Assembly (NCBI RefSeq): GCF_020184175.1
Contig: NC_065530.1
Coordinates: 82,003,260 to 82,067,259, forward strand
Direction: 5' to 3'
DNA length: 64,000 nt
Source: Aphis gossypii
Lineage: Eukaryota > Arthropoda > Insecta > Hemiptera > Aphididae
Shown: one piece after another, positions 42,001 through 53,570 of the stretch
How positions within the stretch are numbered: position 1 is the first letter of the stretch
Layout of the letters: each line of letters starts with the position of its first letter
The notes under the pieces: generated by a model
What the model was told of the DNA's origin: nothing
Seen by the model: the letters and a program-made list of their open reading frames with translations, nothing else
Database searches by the model: none
Made by a program: the position numbers and the translations under genes

Positions 42001-42990
42001 AAACCCTGTATAGTGTATAATAGCTAAGCACGTACAAATGTACAATAATATTTATGTCAAACTATTGAGTAAAGTAAAAATGCTTACATCAACATTTCAC
42101 GTGATTTGACAACATTAAAAAATTCACGATATAATAATGTGAATCGAACGTATAATATAATATAGGGTGGTTTTTCAAATAAACTAACTCCCATTATTTT
42201 TCAGTAAGAAATTTATATTTAAATTCAGTTATTTAGAATTTTTAAATATTTTTATTGAAGGGTTTACTGACTTGACTGCATAGATATAAATACATTTGTT
42301 TTAAATATTTGAAATCAATGTTAAACTGAAAAAAATTAAGTACATTTTTTAAGTCATATTTTTATGTAAATGTTGATATACATAAATATAAGGATTATAT
42401 TCATCGATAATAGGGTTAAAGATATATGGAGCTATTATGATTCGTAAATCGATAGAATTAATATATATTAGCATCTTATTTTTGAAAAAATCGTTACAAT
42501 ATATTAAGTAATAAACTGAATATTACATATTTTATATTGTGAAACTATTACTCAGGATTATTAGATAGTTACTCTATTATACTACACAGACTTCAATTAC
42601 TCAAAAATTAATTATTCGCATTTTGATTTAGATAATCAATTTATTCAAAATATAAATTTTACAATAAGATTTAGTGATTGTAATTTATAAAAAAAAAATT
42701 ATCGCTAGTTATATGTATACACTCCTTAAATGGTATAAAAATGTCGTAATACAATATATACTTGCAATTTTTCCAATAACATCGGTGAATATAGTTAGCA
42801 TGTTTGTTATATCACCCTGTACAATATTATTATAGGTATAATACAACATAATTTCTGTACCTCAGATATAAGAATCATTGACGTCGTCATTGTCACAGCA
42901 ATCGAATAGTACCTATACATATACCTACAGCGGTGTCATACAATAATAATAATAATCATAGACGGTATGTACATATAGATACGACGCTGT
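39001..42990. other. AT-rich non-coding DNA with one GC-richer patch
   Basis: At 40541-40730 a pyrimidine tract followed by gcccag resembles a splice acceptor, and an ATG behind it opens a 42-codon frame starting MILFLLLLMATRCVG, which looks like a leader peptide. No donor or downstream exon could be attached. The rest shows nothing. Confidence 0.35.
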
Positions 42991-43600
42991 ACTGCGCAGA
43001 CATTACGGAGTACTGCCGTCGCTTTTCGCCATCGCAGCGGTAATTGACAGTTTTTCCTGTTTTCTCGAGAGAATTTAACAACCTGTCAGCAATATTCGGT
43101 TTGCAAGAGCGGCGCGTTTCTTGCTGGTACGATGATTATAATAATAATAATAATAATAATAATGTATACAAGAGGATGATGTAATATTATATATACATAT
43201 TTAGTCACGTTTACTGTCAACCGGCCATACCGCGACCAGAAAAATCGCTCTCAACGACGCGTCGTTATAATGATGATATTATGCCGCACCCCCGTCCGAC
43301 GACACTGTGTATATATAATACGACGCTAATGACGGCCGCGTGCTCCCGAAACGCGACACGACAACCGTATGTGTTATACCATTGCACCATTATGGGTACA
43401 CATTATAATAGTATTAAAAGTTATTGTAACTATATGTACAAAATATGTATTTACTACAGCGGGGTGGACAAATTATTAAGGTCGGTATCCGGTGGTACGG
43501 TCTTATTAAGCGGGATGACAAGGAGCGCTCCATTCGTCGTACACTTGCAGCCTTCCAACTGGACGTGCACACACAATATTAATTATATCACTGGTATTGT
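42991..43600. promoter_or_regulatory. CpG-rich segment with TAA microsatellite
   Basis: CpG-rich DNA is interrupted by (TAA)n at about 43138-43163. Open frames of 142 codons (plus) and 73 codons (minus) overlap here; neither has recognisable domains. Confidence 0.3.
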
Positions 43601-45702
43601 TTTTCACGTTTTCTTTTTTCAAGGTGTACTTACAAGAAATTCCGACGTATCGTATTCCAAAAATATTTTTTCCAGAGTAGGTACGATCAATTCTTTTTTT
43701 TACTTTTAAATAAATCACGTGACCCATTAGGAATTTTTAAACTGTATAATGTCCTAACGTCTACGTATTCAAAATTAATATTCTTTTTCTAAAGGTTAAT
43801 TACAAATTAAAAGGTTATAAGTATAACGTTTAAAAACAAAAATTGATACTATTTTTATCCGACACACGTGAGGAATGAGAATTGGTAAATAGTATAAGTC
43901 AATTAAATACGCTTTTAAAATTATAAAATGAAAACAATTTCGAAGAAAAATTAATTAATTTCTTATGTGTAACAAAATGCGTGATCGCTGATAGTCAATA
44001 AGCACCTATAATCGACTTGTAAATAAAATGTATTGTTAATTATTAATTATTCCAAATTAAAATTATCGAGAAAACGAAAAAAAACAATAAATAAGTATTT
44101 ATGAAATATAACGGTATCATCGTATTAGGCGCTAAATAACAAAATTCTAATACATATTTTGACTATTAGTTACCCCATAGCCCACTGATTGTTATTTTAC
44201 ATTTACCTAATGGAATTTTCTTACATTTTAGTATTATATATACTACGGAGAGTCCTTAAAGTCAATAAAGATACGTATGTTATATTATATACAGGCGTTC
44301 TATGTAAGCATTCATAAATAGGTACCATCTTATAAGCGCATCTCGTTTATATCGCTATACAGTCTGAACACCGTCTTCAATTAAACATATTAAAATAATT
44401 AAATAGATGACGCAAGTGTCACCTAATCAACTACGTATATGATACAAATTATAATATTATATACTATTATAGGATAATATAAAGTATATTATAATATAAG
44501 AGTGCGTCATCGTCTTGAACGAGTAGAGTAGGTATATATGACATAGAGCGATTATTAAGTAAATGGTATTTTAATTCCAGCCGCTTACTGGAGCGTTGTT
44601 GTCATATTGTCGTACACAATAATATACATTATACGGTTAACAGTGTATATTATTATAATATATTAAATAAGCAGTCGGTTGTCGATCACGCAGCTGCGCT
44701 TCTGGAGATTGACGTTGATGAAATATAATATTATACGAGATGACATTATTTAATGTAGTTCCCCGTACGAAACTCGATCACGTTTTTGATTCACTGCAGT
44801 GCATAATGTATATACATATATACGAAATGTATTTTAAACGTCCGATAGACTTATACAGGGCGTATTTTATTGTATATCCTTATTAAACAATTTTTCACTG
44901 GTACACGTTTGAATGGTTTTATCTTAAAATAATATGTTTTTAACAGATATAAAAAATCATAACCAGTCGTACTGTACACTTGGTTAAATAGTTCGATACA
45001 AGTCAATATGATTCGAAGGTCTCATTAAGTATACAAGGCAGAGACATTTTTAACTTTTATCTACCTTAAATACCTCGATCAACCATTTAGGCTACTCTTA
45101 ATTTAAAATCTCTTGCCGATAGACGCAGGTTTATAATATTGCAGTCATCTGCTGATGTATATTTTATGTCCAAACATCTAAACTTATACGATCACTTAAT
45201 TTCATGTCTCAAAATACTTATGATCCCTCACTCTTGTCCTACACACCTATACATTCTCAATTCCAATCCTGTATCCACTATACATCGTATGGCTATAATA
45301 ACCCCATTGATTATGTCCTCAGTTGAGCATATGAAACATTAAATAAGTGTAATTTATTCTAAACAAAAGTCTTGTATCCCCTAAGTGAATGTTTCTAAGA
45401 CTTATCACTTTTACTCTACTCTCTACGCCATACTTCATTAGCCACCATCGCCCACCCAACTCCCTTAGCCAGTTAGAGTCGAACTGGATACATCCGTTGT
45501 AAATGAAGACGTCTTAACCCACCTCGATCTCACTCTATCTCATTGAACATTATAAATAGAACCTGTTATACTCAAGGAAATTGTATTTTCTCATATTAAC
45601 CTAAAATATTAAATGACAATACAAAAAAAAAACGAGTATAAAAACCAATATAAAAACGAACATAGTATAATGCCATTAGTTTTACATTATTATTAACAAT
45701 TA
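43601..45702. other. AT-rich non-coding DNA
   Basis: Nothing recognisable is seen. The stretch 45160-45540 is pyrimidine-rich with several short frames but no family signal. Confidence 0.5.
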
Positions 45703-46745
45703 ATGTACCTACATATTTTTGTTAGCAATAATAAAAAGAATGTATTGATACTTATAATAGCAGACACATTAGCACATATTAGAATCTGCCGCCGCCATAC
45801 TGCACACATCCAACAACATGTCCAAGTGGTTGAATCTTATACAAAAATAATATACGTCGATCATCGCACTGTTAATAAATTGGCATGTTTATTATTAAAT
45901 AAATAATAGCCTTATTTGGAAGTATATCACATCCGGATCTTTTGTCATAAATGACCACAACCGCATCTCAACCAGGTAGGTATATTGTTAAATGTAAAGA
46001 ATGTATTGATGCTAAATAGGAGACACATTATCACATATTAGGGTCTGTCGCCACCATACTAATCACATTCACCAACATGTATAATTTATCGAATCTTATA
46101 CACTAATAATACACGTCGATCATTGTACTGTTGTCTGTTACTGAATTGGCATGTTTATTATTAAATCAATAATAGCCTTATTTAGAAGTGTATCACATCC
46201 TGATCTTTTGTCATTAATGATCACATCCGCCATCTCAACCAGGTAGGTATATTGTTAAATGTAAAGAATGTATTGATGCTAAATAGGAGACACATTAGCA
46301 CATATTAGGGTCTGTCGCCACCATACTGATTACATTCACTAACATATCTAATTGATCAAATCTTATACATTAATAATACACGTCGATCATTGTACTGTTG
46401 CCTGTTACTGAATTGGCATTTTTGTTATTAAATCAATAATAGCCTTATTTGGAAGTGTATCACATCCGCATTTTTTGTCATAAATGACCACATCTGCTAT
46501 CTCAACTAGGTAGGTATATTGTTAAATGTAAAGAATGTATTGATGCTAAATAGGAGACACATTAGCACATATTAGGGTCTGCCGCCATCATACTGCATAC
46601 ATCCACCAACATGTCCAAGTGGTCGAATCTTATACATAAATAATATATGTCGATCATCGCACTGTTAATAAATTGGCATGTTTATTATTAAATCAATAAT
46701 AACCTTATTTGGAAGTGTATCACATCCACCATCTCAACTAGGTAG
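45703..46745 (+). repeat. Left arm: four ~266-bp tandem units
   Basis: The word ACCAGGTAGGTATATTG or a close form starts at 45971, 46239, 46505 and 46737, giving spacings of 268, 266 and 232 (the last unit lacks about 36 bases). Two unit types occur. Type X carries CATCCACCAACATGTCC and ACTGTTAATAAATTGG. Type Y carries CTGTTACTGAATTGG. The order is X-Y-Y-X. Confidence 0.9.
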
Positions 46746-47063
46746 GTATATATTTATTTTATTTTTCAAACCTATGTTCTAATCGTCATTGTCGATTTGT
46801 CGTATCAGAACGATAACGTTAAATCATCTATTATAGACCTACGAACAAAATTTGAAACAGATACAATTATTCCTAACAACACTTCAGCTTATTGTTTAAT
46901 AATACATGACCAGATTATCCCTTATAACCGTTTAGCGGTGTATGTTAGAAAATTGTAAAATATTTTTTACCTTGTAATTTATAAATATATATTTAGTAAC
47001 TATTTATTTGTGAACCTTAATATTAATAAATAAAAAAACTTGATTTTGAATATCATTTTGAAT

Positions 47064-47069
47064 TTTATT
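47064..47069 (-). terminator. Polyadenylation signal of the zinc-finger gene
   Basis: AATAAA on the minus strand, 38 bases past the stop codon at 47107-47109. Confidence 0.6.
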
Positions 47070-47106
47070 TTTCGCATATATTAATAAAAATCAGCTTAAC
47101 AGTGTT

Positions 47107-48445
47107 TCATCTTCGATTGAACTGAACTCTGGTTATTATTCCTGCCTTGGCAGTTGGTTGAAATGTAATGGTCCGTTGTTCTGATCATTTGACTATACAA
47201 AATATTAAGTTATCAATAAATATATATTCAACATAAAAATGTTATAATACCTACAGCTTTATTCACTGGTACCCATGTCGCTGGAGTAAGGTTTATTTGT
47301 GAACATTCACCATCGAAAAAAAACGGCGAGAATAAATGTCGTGGTGCTATATTCCTGATTGTGAGCTGAGTATCGTTTTTATGGACATATTGAGGTGACG
47401 TTGTTTTTAATTTTTTCGGAGCCATAACACAAGACATAGGTGATGGTGGTGGTGTATTGTCTACGTGTACTCGCTTTTCTCCTACCATAATCAATAGTCA
47501 TATAAGATTATATTTAAAATAAATAATTAAAAAATCTTACCAGGTTTATCACATAGTCCGGCATTTTCAGCACGATCTAACACTTCAACACACATTTCAT
47601 CATACCCATCATTATAAAAAGGTTCGTTGGATATATTACTTGAATTTGGAATTTCATTTGATAAACCGCATAGTCCGGCATTTTCAGCACGATCCAACAC
47701 TTCAACACACATTTCATCATACCCATCATCGTCAAAAGGTTCGTTGGATATATTATTTGAATTTGGAATTTCATTTGATGGACCGCATAGTCCGGCATTT
47801 TCAGCACGATCCAACACTTCAACACACATTTCATCATACCCATCATCGTCAAAAGGTTCGTTGGATATATTATTTGAATTTGGAATTTCATTTGATGGAC
47901 CGCATAGTCCGGCATTTTCAGCACGATCCAACACTTCAACACACATTTCATCATACCCATCATCGTCAAAAGGTTCGTTGGATATATTATTTGAATTTGG
48001 AATTTCATTTGATGGACCGCATAGTCCGGCATTTTCAGCACGATCCAATACTTCAACACACATTTCATCATACCCATCATCGTCAAAAGGTTCGTTGGGT
48101 ATATTATTTGAATTGCATATTATATGAATTTGATTTGATGGACCTGCTGCCTGATCTGGTACTATAATATTCGGGGCGATCTCAATTTCACCAGGTTGTA
48201 ACACTGGCTTAATGCGCGTTACAGCTTATAAAATAAATATTAAATTAAATATTAAAAATAATAATGAAATTAAAAATAAATGACATACCATGGTTGTTTT
48301 TGATATGTCCATCCAAGTTTGATTTTTTGGTGAAAGATGTAGGACATATAGTGCACGGATAATTACCTCCGGCATGCATCTTTTGGTGGGCAATCAAATT
48401 TTCTTTGTACGTAAATATTGAAGGGCACTGTTCACATTTAAACAT
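47107..48445 (-). CDS. Two-finger C2H2 protein with five 39-residue repeats (381 aa, 4 exons)
   Basis: Minus-strand exons are 48445-48289, 48224-47541, 47481-47251 and 47180-47107. All introns are phase 1 with GT-AG ends and the whole frame is open to TGA. Residues 4-24 and 31-52 are two C2H2 zinc fingers (C4, C7, H20, H24; C31, C34, H47, H52), so nucleic-acid binding is expected. Residues 54-90 are a linker. Then come five copies of a 39-residue acidic unit containing NEPFDDDGYDEMCVEVLDRA and AENAGLC. Residues 281-381 form a separate region with a basic PPPSPMS/APKKLK stretch, a possible nuclear signal, and a C-terminus ending VQFNRR. That region is not recognised. The start is the first ATG directly before finger 1; the open frame continues 21 codons upstream without another ATG. 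The acceptor of the last exon (gatcag) was chosen because the nearer tatag acceptor would give an immediate stop. The gene sits inside inverted repeat arms, so it is probably element-borne. Confidence 0.8.
47541..48125 (-). repeat. Five 117-bp coding tandem repeats
   Basis: The word CATAGTCCGGCATT starts at 47552, 47669, 47786, 47903 and 48020, an exact 117-base period (39 codons). The central copies are almost identical and the outer ones carry a few changes, typical of recent expansion by unequal exchange. Confidence 0.95.
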
Positions 48446-49411
48446 GACTTGTAATTTATAAAAATTAAGCACTGAGAAAACACCTAGTGTAAAACACTGA
48501 GGGAACAAAATGCGTATGCACGGGTACGGGTGTCTAGAGAAGACTGATTCTAGAAATGCGGCATTAAAATGCTAGATTTTAGCAATATCCATCAAAAAGT
48601 AGTAATGTATTAAATATATCATTATTAATAGATATCTTAATGAGTCTCTTAAAAACGTATTAACAGAAGGAATTATCAAAATTATCAATATAATTAAGCA
48701 CTATTGTCCAATTTTGGCGGATGTATGTAGTATTTTAATAATATATACATTATAATATATCATTATTTAGATTTAAGAAAATTAAATAGAATATTATCTG
48801 TTCAGCTATACAAATATCAATTGACAAAAATAATTATTATTGATTAAGTTATTTTTAGATACAAGAAAATTAATAATCTTTGAAGTTGTTATAAACTATT
48901 ATAATAATAGTCATATTATAACAATAGCAACACCCGAAAGATTAAGGCCGCTATCTGCAAATTCGGTTACAAAGGCGGCTTATCAACATCTATAAAAATG
49001 AATACGACAATCAACACAAAGGTCAATCGCTCATCTAACATCTACACAATAGTGAATAGTTATTCAATTTTCTGTTCATTTTTATAAATTTAATAAATTT
49101 AATTTTCTGTAACTATACCCTTCGATTTTTTTAATACTATAGGTACTTCAATATACATCTTTCTCTTTTAGTTATTCAATATTTACGATATCAAGTCGGG
49201 CAAGATATAGCTTAGGACCACAATTTATTCGAAAGGCAAGTGAAAAATATACATAATAAATATTCTTCGTACATTACTACCACTTGGAAAGAAAAACTCT
49301 CGTACCCATCCCCAATAATATATCTCATAAAGTGAAGAGTTAAAGACACACAACTGAAGAAATAAATGTTTAGATGCAATCTCATCCATCTTATTTCTAA
49401 CTAAATACAGT
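48446..49411. promoter_or_regulatory. Region upstream of the zinc-finger gene inside the element
   Basis: About 1 kb lies between the gene's start and the right arm. It should contain the gene's promoter and 5' leader. No second open reading frame of note was seen on either strand. Confidence 0.4.
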
Positions 49412-50131
49412 ATGGTGGCGGCAGATCCTAATATGTGCTAATGTGTCTCCTATTTAGCATCAATACATTCTTTACATTTAACAATATACCTACCTGGTTG
49501 AGATAGCAGATGTGGTCATTAATGACAAAAGATCAGGATGTGATACACTTCTAAATAAGGCTATTATTGATTTAATAATAAACATGCCAATTCAGTAACA
49601 GACAACAGTACAATGATCGACGTGTATTATTAATTTATAAGATTCAATAAATTATACATGTTGGTGAATGTGATTATTATGATGGCGACAGACCCTAATA
49701 TGTGCTAATGTGTCTCCTATTTAGCATCAATACATTCTTTACATTTAACAATGTACCTACCTGGTTGAGATGGCAGATGTGATCATTAATGACAAAAGAT
49801 CAGGATGTGATACACTTCTAAATAAGGCTATTATTGATTTAATAATAAACATGCCAATTCAGTAACAGACAACAGTACAATGATCGACGTGTATTATTAA
49901 TGTATAAGATTTGATCAATTAGATATGTTAGTGAATGTAATCAGTATGGTGGCGACAGACCCTAATATGTGCTAATGTGACTCCTATTTAGCATCAATAC
50001 ATTCTTTACATTTAACAATATACCTACCTGGTTGAGATGGCGGATGTGATCATTAATGACAAAAGATCCGGATGTGATATACTTCCAAATAAGGCTATTA
50101 TTTATTTAATAATAAACAAGCCAATTTATTA
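49412..50131 (-). repeat. Right arm: about three inverted ~266-bp units
   Basis: This is the inverse complement of the left-arm units. Read inwards from 50131 it runs half-X, Y, Y, half-X. Words such as CCGGATGTGATATACTTCC at about 50068 match the outer left unit (GGAAGTATATCACATCCGG) rather than inner ones, so outer pairs with outer. The right arm lacks the roughly 65-base X segment that flanks the corresponding points on the left. Confidence 0.9.
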
Positions 50132-50561
50132 ACTGTACGAAGTGGTAAAGTTTAGTGGTTATAAATGTCCGTCTGATTTGAAAACAATTTTAAAGTAAAT
50201 TTCATGAAAAAGATAGAAATTATAAAGTATATAAACCTAGAAAATATAAGATGAGTTGAGTCGTGGGAGATATAGAGGAACTACGTGTATAAAATAGTTA
50301 GTGTAGTTATTTAACTATAAAAACTTATTGTTTATGAACCAAAAAATTATACATTCAGCAAATTATTATATAAGCAATATTTCAAAATGATATAGAAATA
50401 ATTCTACATACATAAGGGAATAAGAAGGCACATAAATTCACATTAAACAATTATATTTAACTATAATTAAAGAAACTCCCCCCCCCCCCCATTGCATGAT
50501 AAAGATTATATTCAACAATTTAGATGATTATGTAAAGAGTCTACTAAAAATTCATGTGAAA
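50132..50561. other. AT-rich spacer
   Basis: Nothing recognisable except a C homopolymer at about 50477-50488. Confidence 0.5.
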
Positions 50562-50930
50562 TTCTTCTTTTTCTTCTTCTGGCTTTATTTACTCTAAAAG
50601 AGTTTTTGCCGCCATCACAACTTCTAGCCACTTCTCTCAATCATGAATTATATTTCTCCAATCATTTACTCCTACCCTTTTTAAATCTTCTTCGACCACG
50701 TCCATCCATCTTTTCCTTGGGTGCCCTTGTGGTCTCTTACCAGCTGGTTTCCAAGACAGTACTATCTTTATTATTTTATCATCATTTCCACGCATAATGT
50801 GCCCCAACCATTGGATTTCCTGGCATCTTATTGTATATTTAACTGGAGTCATTCCTGTTTCTTCAATTAGTTCTTTGTTAAACTTTCTTCTCTACCTATC
50901 AGTGTTTTCATCTTATTTATGATCACGTAA
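50562..50930 (-). pseudogene. Decayed 3' end of a non-LTR retrotransposon reverse transcriptase
   Basis: The minus strand reads a C-terminal reverse-transcriptase tail with the familiar pattern IQWLGHIMRG, then GKRPQGHPRKRWMD, VVEEDLKR and DWRN. These are typical of endonuclease/reverse-transcriptase elements of the insect non-LTR type. The frame is broken by TGA at about 50635 (where Arg is expected before EKW) and by TAG upstream near 50900. It ends in TAA at about 50594 followed by a short GAAGAA-rich tail, as at the 3' end of an inserted copy. The rest of the element is missing (5' truncation), so it is inactive. Confidence 0.7.
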
Positions 50931-51380
50931 AGTACAGTTGTTACATTTTATTAAGAAACGTTTATCAAAACTACAAGAACTAAAACCTTGATGAAAATAT
51001 AATGGGTATTTCAAATTCCCTCAAAAATTCGATGTGTCATATAATGTGTAAACATAAATATTTAAAGAAACTTCAGTGTTAATATCATTAGTATAATTTA
51101 ATCAATATGCTGTACTGTATAGTTAACTTTTCAACTGTATAAGAAATGTTGTATACTATTATTTATATTAATCTATTAACTCTGCGGTGTACCAGTTACG
51201 AGTTTATCTCAGCTGGTATACGTTTCATTGAAAAATAAGCTATATTATCGTTATGCTAAAATAAATAAAATTAAAAAATATATATTTGTAGTAATTTTTA
51301 AAAGTATATAACTTATAGCATATACCTAATAATGTTCTTTTTACACCAATATGCGTCATCATCGTCGTTGTTTGGTCAAA
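50931..51380. other. AT-rich spacer
   Basis: Nothing recognisable is seen. Confidence 0.5.
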
Positions 51381-52150
51381 AATATAATATTTTCTGCGGG
51401 CGTAAGTGCTTAATAAGAACGGGACAAAAAGCTCTTATCGTAAAAATGTGCTGGCGATGTACATAATATAGTCTACATATACATATAACAATGTATGTAT
51501 AAACGTATAATAAACACATGCACGCGGTATATGTATCGTATATTATATAATATATTGCCTCCGAAGCCGGTACGGGGCTGTTGTTTTACAGTCGAGTGTC
51601 TCGTCGCATGACAAGAGAGCAGTCTGTCACTAATAATAATAACGAAAAGCCGATCATGTTGATCCCAACATTGGTGTAATTGAGTGCCGGCGGACCGGGT
51701 CTATTATTACGGTCACGGATGCGTTCTCCTCCACCGTCACAGCATCCCATTGTTTAGCGCCGCGTCCCTTTCGCACCGCCCTCGCCGCCCGCCTCACCTT
51801 CCTACACACTTTAAGGCTTCTGTGTGTACTTTACACAAAGCTTTTTTTTTTTATTCGCTTTTTTGTTAGCTCTCGCGCGTAGTGGCCGTCGAATCGTTTT
51901 GTTACACGCACACTATACGTATTACAATACACGCGAGTGTATATATATGTACATATTATTATACTATACAGTATATATATATTATACAGTGTATAGGTAC
52001 ATTGCGAAAGTGCTACAACGGATCCCGAAGATTAGGCACGAACCGCTCAAACGGACGGATCTGCAGCGGAAAATAATAATAAACCATTGTTTTTTTTTTT
52101 TTTAGGGGGTGGCGACGAGTGAGACGCTCTTTTTCTTATCACACTTATAT
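51381..52150. promoter_or_regulatory. CpG-rich segment
   Basis: There is a GC- and CpG-rich island with pyrimidine-rich stretches (about 51770-51830). Overlapping frames of 61-93 codons lack features. It is a candidate promoter or 5' leader of unknown strand. Confidence 0.3.
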
Positions 52151-53570
52151 TTTCGCTAGCAAATGTCGCGTTTTAATATCATCGGATAAAGTACGAACGA
52201 GCGTCCAATATATATATATATATATATTTATAAATCACAATTCGAAATGAAGCAAAGAAGAACAATACCATTCATCGTCGAATGATATTATAACAATAAC
52301 AATATGATATACATACATATTGTGTATAGGGCACGAGAATAAACTATACACAATTTTCTTTTATATGAAGTACTTATATCATAGCTTTACAAATAATAAC
52401 ACGGTTCATGTACATACATAACACATATTTAAGTACTACTGCTTCAACGCAGGTAAATTGCAGTTAATATCGTATAAAATGTTTGCCAATTGTTTTTATT
52501 TTATTTTTTATTGAAACATATCGTCACGACTTTAATAACAATTTATTTATATAATATCTTATAGTATGTTCCTATTCCTATATAGTAGGTATATGGATAG
52601 TTTACGATATATTTTATTTTATGACCTTCGACTTCAATTACGTTTATTGTTTTATATATCTACTTTTAAGATTTTATTACACAATACTAATAATGATAGG
52701 GTCAACAGCACTGCGCTTTTTAACGCGAACATTATGACATTGTAAATTATTATGAAATTCACACTTATTAATTTGACTTTAAAAAAACTGTTTGCCGATA
52801 AACGGTTTCCGTGAAAGCCTATAAAATAGCTTTAATAATAATAATAAAATATGAAAGGAATAATAATATAATCAAGACATATCTCGATGTTGACGATAAA
52901 GCACTGTTAACAGTTAAAGACAAATTAACCCCTGATTAATTTAGTTTTAATATAATTAAGTGTAAGTGTTTTACAATATTTGTTTATTATAATATAACAA
53001 TAATTATTTATTTCGGTCAAGGTAGTATTATAAACATTTTTTGATTTATTTTATATAATGAAACAATAATTTTGACCTCGTTCATTACTGAGGAAGACCT
53101 CTTATTAGTGGTATAAGAGAAACTAATCAAAACTTTTTATTTAGTCGATAGTCATTACACAATACATTGTAATTATTACATAAAACTTCAATCACTTATA
53201 ATATTATGTAATTTATTAGACTTGTTAAAGTAGTGTCTAAAACTACATATGTTGATTTGCTGATTAAAATATCAATTGGTGATTTGATAGCTTGAAAAAA
53301 ATGGCAAACTTCAGTAGTTATGCATTTTAAGACTTTAAGTTATTATTACATCGTGATCATTACGTATTGTTATGTTTATATTTAATCATTTTTTTTTTTT
53401 TAAGAGATTACATTGAAGGCCGAAGGGCTATACTATAGAACATAGAACAGAAGTTTAACTTAAACATTTACTTTGAATCCTTCAAATAATTTATTCTGAT
53501 GGAAAATTAATTATTGTTTTTTTTTCAATTATTTTTAAAATATTTTTTACGCGCTATAAAGCCGATGATA
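52151..53570. other. AT-rich non-coding DNA
   Basis: TA microsatellite near 52208-52227. Otherwise nothing recognisable. Confidence 0.5.

Larger units (their letters stand above)
45703..50131. mobile_element. Foldback-type element: inverted arms of ~266-bp tandem repeats around a zinc-finger gene
   Basis: The left arm (45703-46745) and right arm (about 49412-50131) are inverted copies of the same tandem repeat. They enclose about 2.7 kb with one complete minus-strand gene. Long inverted repeats made of tandem units are known from foldback elements, and long terminal inverted repeats also mark Polintons/Mavericks. No polymerase, integrase or transposase was found, so this would be a non-autonomous or reduced element. 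Clear target-site duplications were not found at the outer ends, so the exact borders are uncertain. An alternative is a satellite that duplicated around a host gene. Confidence 0.65.

Noticed and set aside
45160..45540. Possible tRNA-like or gene-like stretch
   Set aside because: No cloverleaf could be formed and no promoter boxes fit. Frames are short and featureless.
47182..47200. Nearer acceptor (ttttgtatag) for the last exon of the zinc-finger gene
   Set aside because: Using it gives a stop after two codons, whereas the gatcag acceptor just downstream keeps 23 sensible codons. It is not excluded as an alternative.
47577..48167. Other open frames of 166-175 codons over the 117-bp repeats
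   Set aside because: A repeat period divisible by three keeps several frames open. Only the 48224-47541 frame joins in phase to the zinc-finger exon and the later exons.
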